Shown here one piece after another: positions 1 through 5,662 of a DNA stretch of 8,611 nucleotides. Below the pieces are notes generated by a model. That model ran no database searches, had not been told where the DNA came from, and saw only the letters and a list, made by a program, of their open reading frames with translations. The stretch lies in NCBI GenBank assembly GCA_030626915.1, contig DAOUTC010000049.1:1-8611 (forward strand), written 5' to 3'. The translations under genes and the position numbers were made by a program. The stretch's first letter is position 1; every line of letters begins with the position of its first letter. The DNA comes from Dehalococcoidia bacterium. Lineage in GTDB: Bacteria > Chloroflexota > Dehalococcoidia > GIF9 > AB-539-J10.

Positions 1-71
1 GATAGATGGTGGACACCTCAAAGTATGGAGTTATCTCTCAGTTTAAGTTTGGAACAAGCTCTAGCAGTTAT

Positions 72-226
72 TTATGTCATTGCGAGGCACATCAGTGCCG
101 AAGCAATCTTGTAGGGCTGGGGCTTGTCCCCAACCACTAAGGCGGGGATAACCCCGCCACTACGAAGCGAGATTGCCACGCCTTCGGCCCGCAGCTAGCA
201 GGAAAGGAGCCATGCGCCACTAATCA
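72..226. repeat. Intergenic structured repeat, full copy A
   Basis: This stretch of about 155 bp is repeated at 5484-5642 with only a few substitutions and two small indels until the last 20 bases. It contains two strong internal hairpins: GGCTGGGG/CCCCAACC (115-122/128-135, one mismatch) and GGCGGGG/CCCCGCC (141-147/152-158, perfect, loop ATAA). Outer arms GCCGAAGCAATCT (97-109) and AGATTG...TTCGGC (170-188) are inverted with a bulge, so the whole unit could form a branched fold. No transposase is present, so it resembles a REP or MITE-like non-autonomous element. A promoter follows at the same relative position as in copy B. Confidence 0.85.
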
Positions 227-245
227 CGAGAATGAGCACTAGGCA

Positions 246-274
246 TTGACATATGTGAAAGGTCTCTTTATAAT
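246..274 (+). promoter_or_regulatory. Sigma-70 promoter P1 for the symporter operon
   Basis: TTGACA (246-251) and TATAAT (269-274) are separated by exactly 17 bp, a full consensus match to a housekeeping promoter. Transcription would start near 281, giving a leader of about 190 nt before the first gene at 470. The -35 box lies inside the near-palindrome TTGACATATGTGAA (246-259), a possible operator. Similar promoters occur at 5397 and 5663. Confidence 0.8.
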
Positions 275-353
275 TTTGAATGCGAGGGGAATAGTGTATT
301 TCATAAGTAAAATGGGCCTTTCTCCTTGAAACCTAAAACTTAAAGGAGGTAAT

Positions 354-395
354 ATGCCAGCTCCTAGGAAGTTTTTGTGGCTTGGCAAAGTGTAG
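354..395 (+). CDS. Possible 13-residue leader peptide
   Basis: A strong ribosome binding site, AAAGGAGGT (342-350), lies 3 nt before an ATG that opens a 13-codon frame reading MPAPRKFLWLGKV and ending in TAG. It sits in the leader between promoter P1 and the first operon gene. Its last codons form the ascending arm of the terminator-like hairpin at 384-422, the geometry expected of an attenuation leader peptide. The amino acids give no obvious regulatory run. It could instead be a chance frame, or a remnant: a similar SD-ATGCCA sequence occurs at the end of repeat copy B. The short SD-to-ATG spacing is a weakness. Confidence 0.35.
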   Translation: MPAPRKFLWLGKV

Positions 396-429
396 AGTTT
401 TTCCTGTGCTTTATGCTTTGCCTGTTTTT
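384..429 (+). terminator. Terminator-like hairpin (candidate attenuator) in the operon leader
   Basis: GGCAAAG (384-390) pairs with CTTTGCC (416-422), enclosing 25 nt that may pair further through wobble pairs. The stem is followed by the T-rich tract TGTTTTTG. The ascending arm overlaps the end of the 13-codon mini-ORF. Because it lies between the promoter and the symporter genes it would attenuate rather than end the operon. The stem is only 7 bp and the loop long, so it could be weak. Confidence 0.35.
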
Positions 430-469
430 GTTTAATAGCAGGGAAATTAAGTGAAAGGAGGTCGGAATT

Positions 470-607
470 ATGCCAGCAGGGAGTATAGCTTTGTTGTTTG
501 GCCTGGGTATAATAGGGCCATTTATATATAGTTTGATCTGGACCCTGGTGACAGGGAAGGGATGGAAAAAACTAATTGAAAGAGAGGGGAAGACAAAATG
601 GTTTTAA
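470..607 (+). CDS. Small accessory membrane peptide of the SSS symporter
   Basis: This 45-residue protein starts at ATG 470 after the ribosome binding site AAAGGAGG. It begins MPAGSIALLFGLGIIGPF, has one hydrophobic segment (about residues 5-27), and ends in a basic, charged tail containing GKGWKKL and ending KTKWF. One short transmembrane helix directly upstream of a sodium:solute symporter, with a positively charged cytoplasmic end, matches the known class of small symporter accessory proteins. By analogy with MetS of the NSS transporters, it probably binds or stabilises the transporter in the membrane. The gap to the symporter gene is 40 bp and the two are surely cotranscribed. The family assignment comes from size, layout and context, as the sequence is too short for firm homology by eye. 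Confidence 0.75.
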   Translation: MPAGSIALLFGLGIIGPFIYSLIWTLVTGKGWKKLIEREGKTKWF

Positions 608-647
608 GACAAATCTCTTTCAATGATAGTTTTGAAAGGAGGAGAAG

Positions 648-2219
648 ATGGTATCTATAGCAGTTGTGATTATCTATATGCTCGTGGTATTGGGCATAGG
701 AATTTACGTAAGGAGAACAGGGATTGCGGAGACTGGCGAAGGTTATCTTTTAGGTGAAAGAAGAATCGGTCCTTGTGTTACCGCATTCACTCACCAATCC
801 ACATCCATGAGTGGATATATGTTCCTGGGTGCTGGGTCTATGGCCTACACGACAGGAATTTACAGTTTGTGGTTTGGCGCTGGTGATGTGTGGGGAGGAC
901 CACTAGACCTTTCCATCGTGGGCAGGAGGTTGAGGAGGTTTACCAAGCTTACAGGGGCATTAACCAGTATAGAATTTTTGGAAAAAAGGTATCCCATGCC
1001 TGCCGTAAGATGGTTTGGTGCTATAGTGTGTGTTCTTTGCATGTGGCTTTATGTAACGGCTCAAGCTGTGGCCGCTGGTAAAGGGCTTGGTATCGTAACT
1101 GGTTTGCCCTATACTGCTTGTGTAGTAATAGGGTTGGCCGTTATTGTAACCTATACTTTTCTGGGGGGATATTATGCTGTGGCTTGGACAGATTTCCTCC
1201 AGGGCTGTGTAATGTTAATTGGCATCCAGGCAATCCTGTGGACTGCTTTTGCTGCTGTGGGAGGAGCGAGCGGTTTGGTTAGTGGCATGACAGCTAAGGA
1301 CCCTGGACTTGTAGGGATATGGGGGCCAGGCAATATGTATAAAGGGATGTGGGGATTAGTGATAGGTGCCGTGTTGTTATGGTCTATCGGCTATATGGGA
1401 TGGCCGCACGTGATAGTGCGGAATATGGCCATAGATAAGGCTAGCGACCTCAGGCCAGCCGTAATGTGGTCCTGGGCCTACAATTGCCTATTTGTGATAT
1501 CTCCATACATAGTAGCACTGTGCACCATAATACTAATACCGGGATTAGTAGACCCTGAAATGGCGATATTTGAGACTGCTCATTTATTGCTTCCCGCGGT
1601 AATGTTCGGAATTGTAATGGCAGCCGTCATGGCAGCAATCATGTCCACCGCAGATTCTCTTTTATTGCAAGGGGCCTCATCTTTTGCCAGGGATATATAC
1701 CACAGGTTCATAAATCCAAAGGCGACTGAAAAGAGGTTGGTGTATGTTACCAGGCTAGCAGTAGCGGGTATGGCTATAGTAACCCTGATTCTTGCCATAA
1801 CACGCCCCCCAGCAGTTTTTGCCGCGGTAGTTTTTGTTAGTGACGTGTTGATGGCTGCCTTTCTACCTGTGGTTGTGGCTGGGCTTTACTGGAAAAGGAT
1901 GAACAAGTACGGCGCACTATCTTCCATGGTCGTAGGAACGATAGTGGCTATGGTGTGGACGCTAGCTGATTTAGCCCCCGTTACGGGCATGTCCTCTGGT
2001 CTTATGGGAATCATTTGTTCTGCAGTAGTTCTCATAGTGGTCAGTTTAGTTACACCACCTCCTAGCAGGGAGGTAGTGGAGGCTTTAGAGCTGGCCACCT
2101 CACTGGAACCTCTTCCCGGCGAGATAGAGAAGAAATCGGAGAAAACACTTGCCCCTGAGGCAAAGTGTGTAACTGCCTTTATCAATGAAAGGGTTCTAGA
2201 GGGAGCCTTTGCTGTCTAA
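648..2219 (+). CDS. Sodium:solute symporter (SSS family, PutP-like)
   Basis: A complete 523-residue polytopic membrane protein predicted to import a small organic or amino acid with Na+. It shows SSS hallmarks: the TM2 stretch STSMSGYMFLGAG (51-63), comparable to the Ala53/Met56 sodium-site region of PutP; FLGGYYAVAWTDFLQG (171-186); and MSTADSLLL (332-340), whose Ser/Thr pair corresponds to the Na2-site Ser340/Thr341 of PutP. It is followed by the usual SSFARDIYHRFI loop. About 12-13 hydrophobic segments are visible, and the last 50 residues form a hydrophilic tail. ATG 648 follows the site GAAAGGAGGAG. The length is normal for the family. The substrate cannot be read from the sequence; the neighbouring catabolic genes suggest an amino acid or short organic acid. 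The next gene's possible TTG start overlaps its stop. Confidence 0.93.
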   Translation: MVSIAVVIIYMLVVLGIGIYVRRTGIAETGEGYLLGERRIGPCVTAFTHQSTSMSGYMFLGAGSMAYTTGIYSLWFGAGDVWGGPLDLSIVGRRLRRFTKLTGALTSIEFLEKRYPMPAVRWFGAIVCVLCMWLYVTAQAVAAGKGLGIVTGLPYTACVVIGLAVIVTYTFLGGYYAVAWTDFLQGCVMLIGIQAILWTAFAAVGGASGLVSGMTAKDPGLVGIWGPGNMYKGMWGLVIGAVLLWSIGYMGWPHVIVRNMAIDKASDLRPAVMWSWAYNCLFVISPYIVALCTIILIPGLVDPEMAIFETAHLLLPAVMFGIVMAAVMAAIMSTADSLLLQGASSFARDIYHRFINPKATEKRLVYVTRLAVAGMAIVTLILAITRPPAVFAAVVFVSDVLMAAFLPVVVAGLYWKRMNKYGALSSMVVGTIVAMVWTLADLAPVTGMSSGLMGIICSAVVLIVVSLVTPPPSREVVEALELATSLEPLPGEIEKKSEKTLAPEAKCVTAFINERVLEGAFAV

Positions 2220-2240
2220 GACCAGTACTTCTAACAGAAG

Positions 2241-2280
2241 GGAAACAATTTCCACCGTGGGAACGGTGGAAATTGTTTCC
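2241..2280. promoter_or_regulatory. Perfect 18-bp hairpin directly before a start codon
   Basis: Arms 2241-2258 (GGAAACAATTTCCACCGT) and 2263-2280 are exact reverse complements around the 4-nt loop GGGA. The right arm ends at the base before ATG 2281 and contains the only SD-like sequence for it, GGTGGA (2265-2270). No T-tract follows, so it is not a standard intrinsic terminator. It lies 21 bp after the symporter stop. Likely roles are to repress or couple translation of the downstream gene, or to shield or process mRNA between the two cistrons. It could also be a protein-binding palindrome in DNA. Confidence 0.8.
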
Positions 2281-2859
2281 ATGACGCCACTTTGGACAAA
2301 GGGCGAGGTAAAAAAACGCATCCAAACAATAAGCAAAGAGGCTAATCTCGAGGTTGAAGTAATACAGAATGTGTATTATCCTTATTTGCAATTTGAATAC
2401 CAGCTTATTGTGAAAGACACTAAGGGGAGGGCTTTTTGTTTTGTAGATATGGTGGGGGGTGTTGAAGCGGTATCAGGAGCATTACCAAAAACGGAGAGAG
2501 TAAGGGTGCCCGAAATTCAGGTTATGCCCTGTAAAGTGGATCCAGAAGCGGCGCAGAGAAAAGCAGAAAGCTATATAATACGTGCTTTCACACATAGGCG
2601 AAAAGTGTTAATAGCTCCTGAGTTGTTTATCCGCAGCAAGCATCTTGTTTATCGCCCCTTTTTTATATTAAAATGTGATTCATACGGGAAAAAGAAGGTT
2701 AAATTTCACCTGATGTTCGATGCAGTGAGTGGCCAATATCAAAGGTTGTCTCTAGGGACGCCGGCAAAGGTTGAGGCAACTGCTCCTAAGCAGAGAGTAG
2801 CTCAGGTCCAGGGGGTGAAGGAAAAGCTGCGGCAGGTACTCACGGGAGAACTTCAGTGA
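2281..2859 (+). CDS. Unrecognised protein with two related halves
   Basis: I do not recognise this 192-residue protein. It has no signal peptide or membrane segment and looks cytoplasmic and basic. Two segments resemble each other: residues 31-65 (VYYPYLQF ... FCFVDMVGG) and 122-157 (LVYRPFFIL ... HLMFDAVSG). Each has an aromatic-rich Y-x-P-[YF] strand followed about 21 residues later by a hydrophobic strand ending D-x-V-x-G, suggesting an internal duplication of a small beta-rich domain. The D-x-x-x-G ends are loosely like PepSY-type repeats, but this is weak. The frame extends in phase to TTG 2209, overlapping the symporter stop and giving 216 residues. I prefer ATG 2281 because the extra 24 codons mostly consist of the hairpin, and the SD of the TTG start (GAGGGAG) is only 3 nt away. 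It lies inside the transporter operon, 16 bp before the lipoprotein gene. Confidence 0.65.
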   Translation: MTPLWTKGEVKKRIQTISKEANLEVEVIQNVYYPYLQFEYQLIVKDTKGRAFCFVDMVGGVEAVSGALPKTERVRVPEIQVMPCKVDPEAAQRKAESYIIRAFTHRRKVLIAPELFIRSKHLVYRPFFILKCDSYGKKKVKFHLMFDAVSGQYQRLSLGTPAKVEATAPKQRVAQVQGVKEKLRQVLTGELQ

Positions 2860-2875
2860 AAGGAAGGAGCAAGCA

Positions 2876-3244
2876 ATGATTAAGATACTCAAAGTATTGG
2901 GAATGATGCTTATTGTTCCTCTATTGTGTATAGCGCTTGTGGGTTGTACAACCAGTAATGCTGTAGAGTTAGAGATAACCTCGCCTGCCGATGGTGACGT
3001 GCTTTATACCAGTCCTGTCACAGTAGAAGGGAGGGTTTCCGACCTTGAGGTTACAGTAACAATCAATGGCGAAGAAGCACTGGTGCGACTGAAAATGGAA
3101 CCTTATGGCCTGAAACGACAATATCCTGCCTTCTCCCATGACGTTGAGCTTAGCCAGGGGGAAAATACCATTACGGTGGTAGCTACACTGAATGGGCAAA
3201 AGGTATCCCAGACCATAACTGTTACCTACACACCAACAGGGTAA
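2876..3244 (+). CDS. Small lipoprotein with an Ig-like beta domain
   Basis: This 122-residue secreted lipoprotein starts at ATG 2876 after the site AAGGAAGGAG. Residues 1-23 form a lipoprotein signal peptide (a basic start, then a hydrophobic stretch) ending in the lipobox LVGC, with Cys24 as the lipidated residue. The rest (about 32-120) is one beta-sandwich-like domain: ITSPADGDVL, then VTVEGRV, TVTINGEEA, the turn LSQGENTITVVA and a final strand QTITVTY. This pattern is typical of Ig-like or glucodextranase-B-like domains on bacterial surface proteins. No catalytic residues are evident. It is the last gene of the symporter operon and might act outside the membrane near the transporter, for example in substrate capture, but that is inference. 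Confidence 0.85.
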   Translation: MIKILKVLGMMLIVPLLCIALVGCTTSNAVELEITSPADGDVLYTSPVTVEGRVSDLEVTVTINGEEALVRLKMEPYGLKRQYPAFSHDVELSQGENTITVVATLNGQKVSQTITVTYTPTG

Positions 3245-3294
3245 TAGATGAGAAGGTATGTGCCAAGGTAATGCCATATAGCTGGGCCTTAACT

Positions 3295-3334
3295 AAAAAG
3301 GCTAAAAGCAAGAATTGGCACAGAGCCTTTTTTT
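3295..3334 (+). terminator. Intrinsic terminator after the symporter operon
   Basis: AAAAAGGCT (3295-3303) pairs with AGCCTTTTT (3324-3332) over 9 bp with a 20-nt loop, and the right arm runs into seven Ts (3328-3334). It lies 50 bp after the lipoprotein stop. Its left arm can instead pair with GCCTT (3286-3290). An outer pair TGTGCCAA (3259-3266)/TTGGCACA (3315-3322) would also compete with the terminator fold. Confidence 0.65.
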
Positions 3335-3402
3335 CTTGTTCACTGTAGAAATGGTCTGGTGCCACCGTGTTTTTGATTTAGCACAAAGTTACATAGAGTT
3401 TT

Positions 3403-3468
3403 TTGCCCTCACTTCCACAAATCATATATACTGGCAATAACTTATTAAAAGTGGACCACAGATATAAT
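3403..3468 (+). promoter_or_regulatory. Candidate promoter(s) for the CoA-transferase genes
   Basis: The 250-bp gap after the terminator must hold a promoter for the gene at 3501. Two partial candidates are visible. TTGCCC (3403-3408) lies 18 bp before TATACT (3427-3432). A perfect -10 TATAAT lies at 3463-3468, but with no recognisable -35. Neither resembles the TTGACT promoters elsewhere in the window. Both are ordinary AT-rich matches and uncertain. Confidence 0.3.
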
Positions 3469-3500
3469 TTTGCTATTCATAGCATTTTGGAGGTGGTTTA

Positions 3501-4559
3501 ATGACCCGAGAAGTATCTTCTTCGATAGAAAAGCTGTCAAAAATAGAGTATAAAGAGAGAGCATTTAAATGGTGGGGGCCATCACCTGATGAAGCAAGGA
3601 AGATACAGGTTTCGAAGCCCAAAGAGCTTAAGGATAAGAGGACTACGTTAAAGGATGCTGTAAAGAATCTTATTACAAATGGACAGAATCTTGGCCTCGG
3701 TGGCTTTGTGAATACGAGAGTCCCCATAGCAATTGTGCATGAGATAATAAGGCAAGGAGCCAGGGATTTAACCCTGTCTTTGCAGTCAAATTCGATGGCC
3801 TGCGAATTGCTTGCCGGTGCAATGATTTTAGATAAAACTAGAGTGTCTATAAAACGTGTAGAGTTAGCCTGGTGGGCTTATGAAGTTATAGGTTTGGCCC
3901 CCCTTTTAAGATACTTAGCTGCCAACGGAATGGTTGAGCTGGATGACTATACGAACTATGGCATGGCGGCAAGATTCAAAGCTGGGGCAATGGGGGTCCC
4001 GTTTATGCCTACTAGAGACCATGGTGGCACAGATATGGAATTGGTGAATAGAGGGACGATGATAGAATGTCCCTTTACTGGTAGGAATGTATATTTAGTT
4101 CCTGCTTGTCATCCAGACGTGGGATTGATACATGTGCAGGCAGCGGATAAGTACGGGAACTGTAGAATATTTGGACCTCTTTGTACCTGTCCCGAAATAG
4201 CTATGGCATCCACATACACTATAGTGACCGCAGAGGAAATTATCCCTGAGGAGTCATTAAGGACCTATCCAAACCTTACAGAAATTCCTTTTGTGGCAGT
4301 GGATGCTGTCGTGACTCAACCATACGGAGCATATCCTGGAGCCACTTACGGCTTCTACTGGTTTGGCATGGAACATATGAAAATGTTTAGAGGTATATGT
4401 GAGGAGTTCAGGGTAACGGGGAGAAAGGATAAACTTAAGGAATATTATGATAGATATATATACGGTTGTGAAACATTTGACCACTTCCTGGCTAAAATAT
4501 CCTCTAAGGAGCTTAGGGAGGTGAAAGAGTTAGATGGTAATCGTCCCATAATATTGTGA
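3501..4559 (+). CDS. CoA-transferase class I, alpha subunit (glutaconate CoA-transferase A-like)
   Basis: This 352-residue protein is the alpha subunit of a two-subunit family I CoA-transferase, which passes CoA from an acyl-CoA to a free carboxylic acid. The glycine-rich CoA-transferase motif GLGGFVNTRVP (65-75) follows TLKDAVKNLITNGQ. Later hallmarks are HVQAADKYGNC (211-221), TAEEIIP (243-249) and VDAVVTQPYGAYPG (268-281), closest in style to glutaconate CoA-transferase A (GctA). The catalytic glutamate is expected in the partner, not here. About 47 residues precede the usual domain start, including FKWWGPSP, longer than typical subunits. ATG 3501 follows GGAGGTGG. The beta subunit gene begins 22 bp later. 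The acid substrate is not determined, so gctA is not assigned. Confidence 0.88.
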   Translation: MTREVSSSIEKLSKIEYKERAFKWWGPSPDEARKIQVSKPKELKDKRTTLKDAVKNLITNGQNLGLGGFVNTRVPIAIVHEIIRQGARDLTLSLQSNSMACELLAGAMILDKTRVSIKRVELAWWAYEVIGLAPLLRYLAANGMVELDDYTNYGMAARFKAGAMGVPFMPTRDHGGTDMELVNRGTMIECPFTGRNVYLVPACHPDVGLIHVQAADKYGNCRIFGPLCTCPEIAMASTYTIVTAEEIIPEESLRTYPNLTEIPFVAVDAVVTQPYGAYPGATYGFYWFGMEHMKMFRGICEEFRVTGRKDKLKEYYDRYIYGCETFDHFLAKISSKELREVKELDGNRPIIL

Positions 4560-4581
4560 ACACCTTAAGGAGGTGCTGCAG

Positions 4582-5367
4582 GTGGCTGAATATAATGCCT
4601 ATGAAATGATTGCCTATACCGGCTCAAGAATTTTGGCCGATAGAAAAGTCGTGTTTGTTGGCACCGGCCTGCCGATGATTGCAGTCATGCATGCCCAGCT
4701 TACGCATGCACCAAACATTATTTTGCTCTATGAGGCTGGGTCTTTTGCCCCTATCCTGGAGTTAGGCTTACCATTATCAGTAGGGGATACCAGGACTTGT
4801 ACTAAGGCTTATTACCTTAAAGGCCTCTGTTCCTCCTTCGAATTAACACAGAGGGGGTATGTAGATTATGCCTTTATAGGTGGTGCGCAGATTGACATGT
4901 ATGGAAATGTCAACTCAACGCTGCTGGGGAATAACTACTTAAAGCCCAAGATAAGGCTTCCGGGAAGCGGTGGAGCTGGAGCTATGGCAGCAAATTGTGA
5001 AAAAACAATCATCATAATGGTCTTAGAAAAGAGGAGATTCGTGAAAAATTTAGACTTTGTAACCAGCATAGGATATGGAGATGGTGCGCCTGATTACAGA
5101 GAAAAAGCTGGAGTAATGGGTTCTGGACCATATAGGGTCATAACTGATAAGGCGGTATTCGGATTTGATGGTGAAACCAAAAGGATGGTGCTCCTTGAGG
5201 TAGCTCCGGGGTTAAAACCAGACGATATTCAGGATAAGGTAGGATTTGAGCTCTTAATACCACCGGAAGTAAAGAAGATGGAAGAGCCTACCACTGAAGC
5301 CATTAGACTTCTGAGGGAAGTCATTGACCCCCAGGGTTATTTCCTTAAAAGGGAGGTCAGGGAATAA
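4582..5367 (+). CDS. CoA-transferase class I, beta subunit
   Basis: This 261-residue protein is the partner of the preceding alpha subunit and the two should form the active enzyme. The segment LLYEAGSFAP carries Glu51, placed where family I beta subunits have the catalytic glutamate that forms the glutamyl-CoA intermediate, so the enzyme is probably active. The glycine-rich loop GSGGAGAMAA is also typical of the family. I start it at GTG 4582 (MAEYNAYEM): the site TAAGGAGGT (4566-4574) is 7 nt upstream. The upstream in-phase GTG at 4573 overlaps that site and is unlikely. No clear terminator follows; a promoter-like sequence lies 30 bp beyond the stop, then the repeat region. IpdB-type hydrolases are related but are reported to lack the glutamate, which argues for a true transferase here. 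Confidence 0.87.
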   Translation: MAEYNAYEMIAYTGSRILADRKVVFVGTGLPMIAVMHAQLTHAPNIILLYEAGSFAPILELGLPLSVGDTRTCTKAYYLKGLCSSFELTQRGYVDYAFIGGAQIDMYGNVNSTLLGNNYLKPKIRLPGSGGAGAMAANCEKTIIIMVLEKRRFVKNLDFVTSIGYGDGAPDYREKAGVMGSGPYRVITDKAVFGFDGETKRMVLLEVAPGLKPDDIQDKVGFELLIPPEVKKMEEPTTEAIRLLREVIDPQGYFLKREVRE

Positions 5368-5396
5368 AAAGGCGGGATGTTGATGAGCCAAAGGCA

Positions 5397-5425
5397 TTGA
5401 CTAAAATCAAAGAGGGTTTTATAGT
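5397..5425 (+). promoter_or_regulatory. Sigma-70 promoter P2, upstream of the repeat pair
   Basis: TTGACT (5397-5402) and TATAGT (5420-5425) are spaced by 17 bp. The sequence resembles promoter P3 at 5663 over about 30 bp (both TTGACTAAnATCAAA and TTTTATAnTAA). It would transcribe through the repeats into the dehydrogenase operon, or may be the displaced copy left when the repeat inserted. Confidence 0.55.
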
Positions 5426-5432
5426 AAGTTAC

Positions 5433-5467
5433 ATCTTGTAGGGTTGGGGCTTGCCCCCGACCAAGGC
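5433..5467. repeat. Partial copy of the structured repeat (fragment C)
   Basis: ATCTTGTAGGGTTGGGGCTT at the start of this segment matches the interior of copies A and B. It continues through CCCCCGACC to AAGGC and retains only the first hairpin, GGTTGGGG/CCCCGACC. It lies 16 bp before full copy B, in the same orientation. Confidence 0.7.
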
Positions 5468-5483
5468 ATGGTGGTGTGGCGAC

Positions 5484-5642
5484 TTATGTCATTGCGAGGC
5501 GCATCAGTGCCGAAGCAATCTTGTAGGGTTGGGGCTCGTCCCCAACCACTAAGGCGGGGATAACCCCCGCCACTACGAAGTGAGAGATTGGCACGCCTTC
5601 GGCCCGCAGCTAGCAGGAAAGGAGGTAAGATGCCACTAATCA
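5484..5642. repeat. Intergenic structured repeat, full copy B
   Basis: This is the second full copy of the element at 72-226, in the same orientation. The first hairpin is a perfect GGTTGGGG/CCCCAACC (5527-5534/5540-5547), so the one mismatch of copy A is corrected. The second hairpin, GGCGGGG/CCCCGCC (5553-5559/5565-5571), is kept with a 5-nt loop because of one extra C. The 3' end carries AAAGGAGGTAAGATG, an SD-like site leading only to a 5-codon frame. Together with fragment C and the promoters it fills the 364-bp gap between 5367 and 5732; no gene is visible there. Confidence 0.85.
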
Positions 5643-5662
5643 TGTGAAACGAGTACAGGGTA

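Noticed and set aside
1..114. Open frame from base 1 to a TAG at 112-114, possibly the 3' end of an upstream gene
   Set aside because: The last 14 codons are the beginning of the repeat, and the low-complexity reading (SLSLSLEQ) shows no family. Another frame also stays open to a TAA at 44-46. Neither can be supported as coding.
72..226. Insertion sequence or CRISPR interpretation of the repeats
   Set aside because: There is no transposase gene, no regular short repeat-spacer pattern, and the two full copies are 5.4 kb apart. A non-autonomous structured repeat fits better.
2209..2280. TTG 2209 as the start of the two-repeat protein
   Set aside because: Its SD-like sequence is only 3 nt away, and the added 24 residues are encoded largely by a perfect hairpin. 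It is kept as an alternative because it would allow translational coupling to the symporter stop.
2241..2280. The 18-bp hairpin as an intrinsic terminator
   Set aside because: It is followed by ATGACGCC rather than a T-tract, and the downstream genes have no visible promoter of their own.
860..2391. Several open frames of 60-99 codons on the minus strand (for example 1886-2185) and one on the plus strand (890-1081)
   Set aside because: They lie inside or across the well-supported symporter gene and the start of the next gene, have no ribosome binding sites and no recognisable protein features.
5620..5648. AAAGGAGGTAAGATG at the end of repeat B as a gene start
   Set aside because: The frame ends after five codons, and the equivalent place in copy A has a diverged SD and only three codons.
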